From Opitutaceae bacterium (GTDB lineage Bacteria; Verrucomicrobiota; Verrucomicrobiia; Opitutales; Opitutaceae), in NCBI GenBank assembly GCA_027482505.1, contig JAIXVY010000512.1, positions 1 to 33,222 on the forward strand: 33,222 bases of DNA, written 5' to 3'. The translations under genes were made by a program, and so were the position numbers. This document shows positions 26,659 to 33,222 of this stretch, piece by piece (within the stretch, counting starts at the first letter, position 1; every line of letters starts with the position of its first letter). The notes beneath the pieces are model-generated. The model was given only the letters and a program-made list of their open reading frames with translations. It did not search any database and was not told the DNA's origin.

Positions 26659-26730
26659 GCGACCCGGCGGCGCAGACGGGAGCGCATTTTCGGCTTTAGC
26701 CCGCCGCGCCCGAGAGGCTTTGTCCTGCCC

Positions 26731-27216
26731 ATGCCTCACGTTCCCGGTCTTCGCAGCCCCTACGCCCGCGTCGGGCGCCTCGTCTACTTCGGCCGCATGC
26801 TCGACAAGATTCGCGTGCACGCGCGCGGCGGCCTGCCTCCCGACTACGCGGAAAACCTCGGCGAGGTGCCGACCAAGCCCACGGTCTTCGACGCGCGCAT
26901 GTGCCGCTTCCTGCGCGTGCCTTACGTCGAGATCCGCGACCATGCGCTGGCCAACCCCTCCGCCGGCGACGCCGAGATCCTCGCGTGGGCCGAGGCCCGC
27001 TCCCGCGCGGCGGGCCACACCCCGCGCACCGACGAGGAGTGCGAGATCTTCAACGCCTTCCTCATGAAGCGCGGCTGGCGCGACTCCGGCGCCGAAACCC
27101 TCGCCCTGCGCGTCTCCGAGTCGGGCTTCGGCGGACGGACCGATATTCTCACGATGTTCGACTACCTCGACGCCGACGAGGGGCGCGACCCCGCGCAAAC
27201 TCGCGCCCAGGCGTGA
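26731..27216 (+). CDS. DUF5069 domain protein
   Basis: A 161-aa cytosolic protein of the DUF5069 family, recognisable by PGLRSPYARVGRLVYFGRMLDKIRVHARGGLPPDYAENLG and CRFLRVPYVEI, with a conserved AEILAWAEA segment. The function is unknown. Its stop overlaps the GTG of the gluconokinase as GTGA, so the two are translationally coupled. That pairing is the only clue to function. Confidence 0.85.
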   Translation: MPHVPGLRSPYARVGRLVYFGRMLDKIRVHARGGLPPDYAENLGEVPTKPTVFDARMCRFLRVPYVEIRDHALANPSAGDAEILAWAEARSRAAGHTPRTDEECEIFNAFLMKRGWRDSGAETLALRVSESGFGGRTDILTMFDYLDADEGRDPAQTRAQA

Positions 27217-27707
27217 AGCCGCCGCTCATCGTGGTGATGGGCGTGTCGGGCGCGGGCAAAACCACGCTCGGCCGCGCCCTGGCCGGCGCGGTGGGATGGG
27301 ATTTCGCCGACGCCGACGATTTTCACCCGCCGGAAAATATCGCGAAAATGCGCGCCGGCGTCCCGCTGAGCGACGCCGACCGGGCGCCCTGGCTGGCCGC
27401 GCTGGGTGAAGAAGCGGGCCGCCGCGCCGCCGCGGGTCGACCGCTTGTGCTGGCTTGCTCCGCCCTCAAGCGAACCTATCGCGACACGCTCCGCACCTGC
27501 GTGCCGGACGCGCGCTTCGTTTTTTTGGACGGCGCGCGCGAAACCCTGGCCGCGCGTCTCGCCTCCCGCGACGGACACTTCATGCCCGCCAGCCTGCTCG
27601 ACAGTCAACTGGCCGCCCTCGAACCGCCCTCCGACGCCCTGCGCCTGGACCTGGACCGGCCGACCCCGGCGCAGGTCGCCGCGGTGCGCGCCGCCTTTGG
27701 ACTGTAA
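27213..27707 (+). CDS. gntK: Gluconokinase
   Basis: A 164-aa P-loop kinase of the usual length: Walker A GVSGAGKTT (10-18), GWDFADADDFHPPENIAKMRAG and GVPLSDADRAPWL typical of GntK, then ACSALKRTYRD and a C-terminal SRDGHFMPASLLDSQLAALE. It phosphorylates gluconate to 6-phosphogluconate. The start is GTG at 27213-27215, inside the GTGA overlap with DUF5069. An ATG at 27238 would cut into the P-loop strand. The beta-mannosidase gene follows within 54 bp. Confidence 0.92.
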   Translation: MKPPLIVVMGVSGAGKTTLGRALAGAVGWDFADADDFHPPENIAKMRAGVPLSDADRAPWLAALGEEAGRRAAAGRPLVLACSALKRTYRDTLRTCVPDARFVFLDGARETLAARLASRDGHFMPASLLDSQLAALEPPSDALRLDLDRPTPAQVAAVRAAFGL

Positions 27708-27761
27708 AGTCGCCGCGTGAACGCCAGCGAGGGGGCGCGCTGGCATTGTCCTTCGAACCCA

Positions 27762-30275
27762 ATGCCCGCCGTCCTGCCCCTCGCCTCCGCCCGCTGGTCC
27801 TTTCGCGAAGCCTCCGCCAAGCCCTCCGCCTGGCTGCCCGCCACCGTGCCCGGCTGCGTCCACACCGACCTCCTCCGCGCCGGAAAAATCCCCGACCCCT
27901 TCCACGGGACCAACGAACTCGACCTGCAATGGATCGAGGAGCGCGACTGGGAATACCGCGCCGACTTCGCCGCTCCGCCCTCGCTGCTCGCGGAGCAGGT
28001 GGTCGAGCTCTGCGCCGACGGCTTGGACACCGTCGCAAGCGTGTTTGTTAACGGCGAAAAAATCGCCGCGACCGACAACATGTTCGTCGCCCGCCGCTGG
28101 GACGTTCGCCGTCATCTGCGCGCCGGAAAAAACGAGCTGCGGGTCCATTTTCGCAGCGCCCTCGACTACATCCGCCGCACCCGCGCCGACTTCACCCCGC
28201 CGCGCGAGATCAACGACCCGGTGGGCAACTGCGTCCGCATCCGCAAGCAGCAGTGCCAGTTCGGCTGGGACTGGGGTCCGCGCTTCGTCACCGCCGGCGT
28301 CTGGCGCGACATCCGCCTCGAGGCTTGGTCGGGCAACCGCCTCGCCCACGTGCGCGTCGAGCAGCTCCACTCCGCCGACACCGCCGGGCGCCCCGCCGTT
28401 TCGCTGCGGCTCGCGCCCGAGCTCGCGCGCCCCGACGCCGGCGCCCGCTTCCGCGCGACGCTTTCGCTCGACGGCCGCGAGGTCGCGCGCGCCGATTTCC
28501 CCGCCGCCGCTCGCGAACACGCGCTCGCCGTGCCCTCCCCGCGCCTCTGGTGGCCCGCCGGCCAGGGCGGGCAGCCGCTTTATACTCTCGTCGTCGAGGC
28601 CTTCGACGCCTCCGGACGTAGTTGCGGAGTCATTACGAAACGGCCCGGCCTGCGCACCGTCGTCCTTGACCAGTCGCCCGACGCCGAGGGCCGGCGCTTT
28701 CGCTTCGTTGTGAACGGCCGCCCCGTTTTCCTGAAGGGCGCCAACTGGATCCCGGCGCACAGCTTCGTCGCCGGACTCGTCCGCGCCGACTACGAGCGCG
28801 ATCTGCGCGCCGCCGTGCTCGCCCACATGAACTGCGTGCGCCTCTGGGGCGGCGGCGTCTACGAGAGCGAGGACTTCTACGATCTGTGCGACGAACTCGG
28901 CCTGCTCGTCTGGCACGATTTCCTCTTCGCCTGCACCCTCTATCCGAGCGACCCCGCCTTCCTCGAAAGCGTGCGCGACGAGGCCGCCTGCCAGCTTCGC
29001 CGCCTCCACCATCGCGCCTGCATAGGCCTCTGGTGCGGCAACAACGAGCTCGTCCAGATCAACGGCGAGGACCTGCGCAAGGACGCCGCCCTCCGCGCCG
29101 GCTACGAGGCGCTTTTCCACGGCGTGCTGCCCGAGGCCGTCGCCGCGCACTCGCCGCACACCGCCTACATCCCGACCTCAGAGTGGCGCGGCACCTTCGA
29201 GAACGGACACGAGCACGGCGTGCGCGAGGGCGACACCCACTTCTGGGACGTCTGGCACGCCCGCAAGCCGGTCAAGGACTACGAGCTGTATCGCTTCCGC
29301 TTCTGCTCCGAGTTCGGCATGCAGAGCTACAGCTCGCCCGAGACCAACGCCACCTTCGCCGCGCCCGGCGCCAACGTCTTCGACGCCGTGATGGAGAACC
29401 ATCAGAAGAACCGCGGCGGCAACCAGGTCATCCTCGATTACGTCTCCCGCCGCTACCGTTTCCCCAAGTCGCAGGACGACCTCATCTACCTCTCGCAGCT
29501 CAACCAGGCCCACTGCATGCAGGTCGGCGTCGAGCACTACCGCCGCACCATGCCGCACTGCATGGGCGCGATCTACTGGCAACTCAACGACTGCTGGCCC
29601 GTCGCCTCGTGGAGCTCGATCGAGTTCACCGGCCGCTGGAAGGCCCTCCACTACGTCGCCCGCCGCTTCAACGCCCCCGCGCTCGTATCCGCCCACGTCC
29701 CCGGCGACGAGGGCACCAAGATCGGCAACTACCGCGTCAGCACCGTGCGCGAAGTGCATCTGTTCACCGTCTACGATTCGCCGCGTCCCGCCGCCGGCCT
29801 GCTCCGCTGGGACCTCTTCCACCTCGACGGTCGCGTGCTCCTCTCCGGGCGAAAACGCGTCCGCCTGCGGCACAACGAGTCGATCCGCCAGCACACTCTG
29901 GATCTCGCCAAACCGCTCGACGCCCACGGCCGCGATCATGTCTACCTTCGCGTCGCGCTCGACGTGGAGGGCGAACTCGCCGGCGAGGAGACCGTGCTTC
30001 TCACCCCGCCGCGTTTCATCGATCTCCCGCGCGCCAAGGTGAAAACCTCCCTCCGCCGTTTGGACACCCACCGCGTCCTCCTCACCTTGGAATCGCCCGT
30101 CTTCCAGCACCGCGTCGAGTTCGATTTCCCCGGCCTGGGCCACACCGCGTCGGACAACTACCTTGAACTCTACCCGCGCGAGAAAAAGCAGGTCGTGGTC
30201 TCCTTCGCCAAGCCCGTCCCCGTGGACAAAGCCCGCCGGCTGCTGCGCGTCCTCTCCCTCGCCGATACCTACTAG
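27762..30275 (+). CDS. Glycoside hydrolase family 2, beta-mannosidase
   Basis: An 837-aa enzyme. The N-terminal sugar-binding domain has VPGCVHTDLLRAGKIPDPFHGTNE and WEYRADF. Next comes GQFGWDWGPRF-like KQQCQFGWDWGPRFVTAGVWR. The catalytic barrel has acid/base E429 in WCGNNELVQ and nucleophile E517 in FCSEFGMQSY. The pattern is that of GH2 beta-mannosidases, which remove terminal beta-D-mannose. No signal peptide is evident, suggesting cytoplasmic action on imported oligosaccharides. The ATG at 27762 fits the family N-terminus. A GTG at 27717 in the same frame, 9 bp after gntK, would add 15 residues. Confidence 0.93.
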   Translation: MPAVLPLASARWSFREASAKPSAWLPATVPGCVHTDLLRAGKIPDPFHGTNELDLQWIEERDWEYRADFAAPPSLLAEQVVELCADGLDTVASVFVNGEKIAATDNMFVARRWDVRRHLRAGKNELRVHFRSALDYIRRTRADFTPPREINDPVGNCVRIRKQQCQFGWDWGPRFVTAGVWRDIRLEAWSGNRLAHVRVEQLHSADTAGRPAVSLRLAPELARPDAGARFRATLSLDGREVARADFPAAAREHALAVPSPRLWWPAGQGGQPLYTLVVEAFDASGRSCGVITKRPGLRTVVLDQSPDAEGRRFRFVVNGRPVFLKGANWIPAHSFVAGLVRADYERDLRAAVLAHMNCVRLWGGGVYESEDFYDLCDELGLLVWHDFLFACTLYPSDPAFLESVRDEAACQLRRLHHRACIGLWCGNNELVQINGEDLRKDAALRAGYEALFHGVLPEAVAAHSPHTAYIPTSEWRGTFENGHEHGVREGDTHFWDVWHARKPVKDYELYRFRFCSEFGMQSYSSPETNATFAAPGANVFDAVMENHQKNRGGNQVILDYVSRRYRFPKSQDDLIYLSQLNQAHCMQVGVEHYRRTMPHCMGAIYWQLNDCWPVASWSSIEFTGRWKALHYVARRFNAPALVSAHVPGDEGTKIGNYRVSTVREVHLFTVYDSPRPAAGLLRWDLFHLDGRVLLSGRKRVRLRHNESIRQHTLDLAKPLDAHGRDHVYLRVALDVEGELAGEETVLLTPPRFIDLPRAKVKTSLRRLDTHRVLLTLESPVFQHRVEFDFPGLGHTASDNYLELYPREKKQVVVSFAKPVPVDKARRLLRVLSLADTY

Positions 30276-30332
30276 CCGCGGCCCGCCGCCGCGGATTGCA
30301 ATTCCGTTGCGCGGCGGCAGGTTTGCGCCGCC

Positions 30333-31121
30333 ATGCAAATCGCGACCCTCTTGCCGCGCGCCCTTGCCGCCGCGGCGTTTGTTTTCACGGCGGGCCTTCT
30401 CTCCGCGAAGGTATCCACCTGGACCAATCTGGACGGACAGGCCATGCAGGCCGAATTCCTCGCCCGCAAGGGCGACTACGTCAGCTTCCGCAAAGAGGAC
30501 GGCTCGCGCTACCTCTACCCCTACGCGAAACTGAGCGAGACCGACCGCGCCCGGGTCGACGCCCTGTCGAAGCCCGCCTCCGAGATCGCCGCCGACCGGG
30601 AAACCGCCGCCGCGCCCGCGCAGACTTCGCCGGCCGCCCCGGCCACGGCCGCCCCCGCGGGAGAACTTGCCACCGCCCTGGCCGGAAAACTGGTCGTCGC
30701 CAAGGGAAGCTCGCTCGCGCCCGCGCCCCGCGAACGCCTCGACGGCGCGCGCTACGTCGCGGTCTACTACTCCGCGCACTGGTGCCCGCCCTGCCGCGCC
30801 TTCACGCCGGAACTCGTCGAGTTCTACAACAAAGCCAAGACGCGACGCCCCGAGCTGGAGGTCATCTTCGTCAGCAGCGACCGAAACGAGGATGCCATGA
30901 AAGGCTACATGAAGGAATACAAGATGCCCTGGCCCGCCCTCGATTTCGACGCGAAGAAATCCACCCGCGCCCTCCGCCGCCCGGACCACGAGCGCGGCAT
31001 CCCCAATCTCGTTTTCATGGACGCCGACGGCAAGGAGCTCTCCGTCAGCTACACGCCCGACGGCGAATACCGCGGCCCGCGCGCCGTGCTCGCCGACATG
31101 AAAAAACAACTCAAGCTTTGA
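30333..31121 (+). CDS. SHD1-thioredoxin fusion, exported
   Basis: A 262-aa protein: signal peptide (about 1-25), an SHD1 (SLA1-homology 1) module about 28-76 (WTNLDGQAMQAEFLARKGDYVSFRKEDGSRYLYPYAKLSETDRARV), an Ala/Pro linker (about 82-110), then a nucleoredoxin/TlpA-like thioredoxin domain with active site AHWCPPCRAF (C151, C154), VIFVSSDRNEDAM and GIPNLVFMDADGKEL. It is probably a periplasmic thiol oxidoreductase; the SHD1 may bind protein or cell-wall ligands. A stem GGCGGC/GCCGCC (30313-30332) abuts the ATG. Confidence 0.88.
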   Translation: MQIATLLPRALAAAAFVFTAGLLSAKVSTWTNLDGQAMQAEFLARKGDYVSFRKEDGSRYLYPYAKLSETDRARVDALSKPASEIAADRETAAAPAQTSPAAPATAAPAGELATALAGKLVVAKGSSLAPAPRERLDGARYVAVYYSAHWCPPCRAFTPELVEFYNKAKTRRPELEVIFVSSDRNEDAMKGYMKEYKMPWPALDFDAKKSTRALRRPDHERGIPNLVFMDADGKELSVSYTPDGEYRGPRAVLADMKKQLKL

Positions 31122-31159
31122 GGTCGGCGCCCGCCCGCGCGCCAAGCGCCGACCCGCCC

Positions 31160-32077
31160 ATGTCCACCTCTTCAGCCCGCATCGCCCCCGCCGACGACCG
31201 CGCCGCGTCCGCGCATGAAATCCTTGCGGCGGAGGCCTGGGCCGGACGGGCGCGCGCCCACGAGACGCGCGTCCGCGCCTGGACCGATCCGCACCAGGAC
31301 CGCGCCGCACGCGGCGAAAAGCACCCGGTCTACGATTTCCTTTTCACCTACTACGGCCACCGCCCCTCCTGGCTGCGCCGCTGGTTTCCCGGCGCGGGCG
31401 TGACGCTCGCCGGCGAGGGCGCCCGGGCCTTTCTCGCCCGCCCCGAATACCGCGAGACCGCCGCCGGCGTGGCGCTCGACATCGGTCTCGTGCTCGAAAA
31501 ACGCCGCGTCTTCGTCGCCTGGCTCCGCGGCTTCCTCGCCGCCGCCGCCGACCGGCCCGCCTTCTTCGGCTGCTTCGGCCTGCACGAGTGGGCCATGGTT
31601 TATCGCCAGACCCCCGAGGAGGTGCGCCACAACCAATATCCCCTGCGCTTCGCCCCGGACCGGATAGCCGCCATCGTCGAGGCCCAGCCCCTGCGCTGCT
31701 CGCACTACGACGCGTTTCGCTTTTTCACCCCGCCCGCCCGTCCGCTCAACCGCGTCCAGCTCGCGCGCGAAACCACGTCCGAGCACGAGCAGCCCGGCTG
31801 CCTGCACGCCAACATGGACCTCTACAAGTGGGCCTTCAAACTCGCCCCGCTCGCCCCCGCCGAGCTCGTCGCCGACTGCTTCGAGCTCGCCCGCGACATC
31901 CGCGAGCTCGACATGCGCGCCAGCCCCTACGATCTCGCCGCGCTCGGCTTCGAGCCGGTGAAAATCGAGACGCCCGAGGGCCGCGCCGACTACGAGCGCG
32001 CCCAGCGCGCCTTCGCCGAGCGGGCCCGGCCCCTCCGCGCGCGTCTCATTGCCGTGTGCGACGCCGCCCTGGCCTGA
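31160..32077 (+). CDS. Conserved family often labelled 3-methyladenine DNA glycosylase
   Basis: A 305-aa protein of a conserved family marked by ARGEKHPVYDFLFTYYGHRPSWLRRWFPG, GCFGLHEWAMVYRQ, LRCSHYDAFRFFTPPARPLN, EQPGCLHANMDLYKWAFKL and ELVADCFELARDIRELDMRASPYDLAALG. Databases often name it 3-methyladenine DNA glycosylase, but no helix-hairpin-helix glycosylase motif is visible, so that label is unproven. Invariant His/Cys/Asp positions suggest an enzyme or metal site. The ATG at 31160 follows the thioredoxin gene by 38 bp. The PfkB gene starts 12 bp after its stop. Confidence 0.75.
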   Translation: MSTSSARIAPADDRAASAHEILAAEAWAGRARAHETRVRAWTDPHQDRAARGEKHPVYDFLFTYYGHRPSWLRRWFPGAGVTLAGEGARAFLARPEYRETAAGVALDIGLVLEKRRVFVAWLRGFLAAAADRPAFFGCFGLHEWAMVYRQTPEEVRHNQYPLRFAPDRIAAIVEAQPLRCSHYDAFRFFTPPARPLNRVQLARETTSEHEQPGCLHANMDLYKWAFKLAPLAPAELVADCFELARDIRELDMRASPYDLAALGFEPVKIETPEGRADYERAQRAFAERARPLRARLIAVCDAALA

Positions 32078-32089
32078 CCCGCCGTCGCC

Positions 32090-33046
32090 GTGCCGTCCGA
32101 CGCACATCCTCCTCTGGTTGACGTCCTGTGCGTCGGCCTCGTGTGCGTGGACATCGTTCTCTCCGTTCCGCATCACCCCGCGACCGACGAAAAACTCCGA
32201 GCCACCTCGCGCCTCGTCGCCCCCGGAGGCCCGGCCGCCGTCGCCTCCGCGCAGGTGGCGCGCCTCGGCGGCCGCGCCGCCTTCGCCGGCTTGCTGGGCG
32301 ATCCAGCCCGCGATCCCTTCGCTCCGCTCCTCCGCGCCGCGTTCTCCGCCGCCGGCGTCGAGACCTCCGCGCTGCTCGCCGCCCCCGGCCACGAGACCCC
32401 GCTGGCCGCCATCCTCGTCAAACCCGACGCCTCCCGCGCCGTCGTCTCTCACCGCCCCGCCGCCCGATCCGTCTGTCAATCAATGATTGACGAATTCCGA
32501 TTGAGCCAACCGGCATTTCCGCCCGCGCGGGTCGTGCTCGCCGACGGCCACCGGCCGGAGTGGAACGACACTCTCGCAGGCCACGCGCGAGCCCAGGGCG
32601 CGCCGCTGGTCCTTGATGCCGGCTCTTGGAGCGACTCCGTCCGCGCCCTCGCCCCCCTCGCCGATCACCTCGTGGCCTCGGAGGCCTGCGCCCGCGACGC
32701 CCTGGGCGGGGCCGACCCCGCCGCGGCGAAACCCGCCGCCCTGCGCCGCGCCCTGCTCGCCCGCGACGACGCCTTTGTCGTCGTCACCCTGGGCCCGCGC
32801 GGCCTCGTCTGGAGCTCGCCCTCGGAGGCCGGCGCCCTGCCCGCCTTTTGTATCAACTCGTTGGATACCACCGGCGCGGGCGACGCCTTTCACGGCGCCT
32901 ACGCGCTTGGGCTGGCCCGCGGCCTGCACGCGCAAGACCGCCTCCGCCTCGCGTCGGCCGCCGGAGCGCTCGCCTGCACCCGCGCGGGAGCCTGGACGGC
33001 CCTGGCAGACGCGGCCGAGATCGACGCCCTGCTCGCCTTGCCCTGA
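32090..33046 (+). CDS. PfkB/ribokinase-family carbohydrate kinase
   Basis: A 318-aa kinase with the PfkB N-terminal VLCVGLVCVDIVLSVP and APGGPAAVASAQVARLGGRAAFAGLLGDDP-like segment, and the C-terminal signature DTTGAGDAFHGAYALGLARG with catalytic base D265. It phosphorylates a sugar or nucleoside. The substrate is not determined; ribokinase- or sulfofructose-kinase-like subgroups are possible. The start is GTG at 32090-32092, 12 bp after the preceding stop. No earlier ATG fits. Confidence 0.88.
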   Translation: MPSDAHPPLVDVLCVGLVCVDIVLSVPHHPATDEKLRATSRLVAPGGPAAVASAQVARLGGRAAFAGLLGDPARDPFAPLLRAAFSAAGVETSALLAAPGHETPLAAILVKPDASRAVVSHRPAARSVCQSMIDEFRLSQPAFPPARVVLADGHRPEWNDTLAGHARAQGAPLVLDAGSWSDSVRALAPLADHLVASEACARDALGGADPAAAKPAALRRALLARDDAFVVVTLGPRGLVWSSPSEAGALPAFCINSLDTTGAGDAFHGAYALGLARGLHAQDRLRLASAAGALACTRAGAWTALADAAEIDALLALP

Positions 33047-33079
33047 GCGCCGATCTTGTTTTTTTCTCCAACCCGCCCC

Positions 33080-33222
33080 ATGAGCACCTTTTCCGACGAA
33101 CCTGTTCTCGTGAAGCCCGACGCCAAACGCGACTGGAAGCGCTGGGCGCTCGCCGCCGCCGCCCTGTTCGCCACCGGGCTCGTCATTTACATCCCCCTCA
33201 ACGAGGCGCGGATCGAGGAAAA
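33080..33222 (+). CDS. N-terminal fragment of a membrane-anchored protein (cut by window end)
   Basis: Starting at ATG 33080, 47 residues are visible: a charged N-terminus (STFSDEPVLVKPDAKRDWKRW), then a single TM (ALAAAALFATGLVIYIPL) and NEARIEE, open to the edge. The TM followed by a polar stretch suggests a membrane-anchored protein with its main domain outside. The family cannot be named from this part. A T-rich run (33060-33066) lies just before the start. Confidence 0.6.
   Translation, partial: MSTFSDEPVLVKPDAKRDWKRWALAAAALFATGLVIYIPLNEARIEE

Noticed and set aside
27162-31310. Long - strand open frames opposite the beta-mannosidase and thioredoxin genes
   Set aside because: They are shadow frames of GC-rich coding sequence, with low-complexity Gly/Ala/Val content and no motifs.

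Overview
This is a very GC-rich bacterial chromosomal segment, densely packed on both strands. Neighbouring genes often overlap by four bases (ATGA or GTGA), and few starts have an obvious Shine-Dalgarno sequence. The gene families and style (CstA, DUF5069, a DUF255 thioredoxin-like protein, an SHD1-thioredoxin fusion, a beta-mannosidase, GTG starts) suggest Verrucomicrobiota, perhaps Opitutaceae. That placement is an inference from gene content. There is no rRNA, tRNA, CRISPR array, transposase or phage gene. The window looks like core chromosome with a few small repeat-like insertions.

Layout. 1-84: the C-terminus of a + strand gene, probably a zinc-binding metallopeptidase. 45-2629 (-): carbon starvation transporter CstA, coupled to a secreted esterase. 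2831-3166 (+): a small cysteine-rich redox-type protein, convergent with a SAM methyltransferase-thymidine phosphorylase pair (3163-5267, -). 5268-5816: the only long non-coding stretch, with several hairpins and terminators. 5817-12612 (-): a signalling operon in the order membrane histidine kinase, Rcp1-like response regulator, hybrid kinase, response regulator with a Cys-rich tail, slyX. 12685-15202 (-): a phosphonate/phosphite-type ABC importer (phnD-phnC-phnE). 15383-19061 (-): a DUF255 protein and an MscS-type channel. 19192-20075 (-): two small heat-shock proteins, divergent from a MalY/PatB C-S lyase (20302-21498, +).

21573-22157 is a compact unit: a small HTH gene lying between two 21-bp palindromes that are exact reverse complements of each other. 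It is the most unusual structure in the window. It is followed by a DCC thiol-disulfide protein coupled to a 57-aa secreted or membrane peptide (-), a tRNA-dihydrouridine synthase (+), a proline-rich membrane protein (-), a glycine-rich RRM protein (-) and an Hsp15-like S4 protein (-).

26380-33222 (+) is a run of eight closely spaced genes: a small membrane protein, DUF5069, gluconokinase, GH2 beta-mannosidase, SHD1-thioredoxin, a family often labelled 3-methyladenine glycosylase, a PfkB sugar kinase, and the start of a membrane protein cut by the window end. Gluconokinase, beta-mannosidase and the PfkB kinase suggest carbohydrate use. The esterase and CstA at the other end fit scavenging of carbon polymers and peptides. 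The two-component operon shows no direct functional link to its neighbours.
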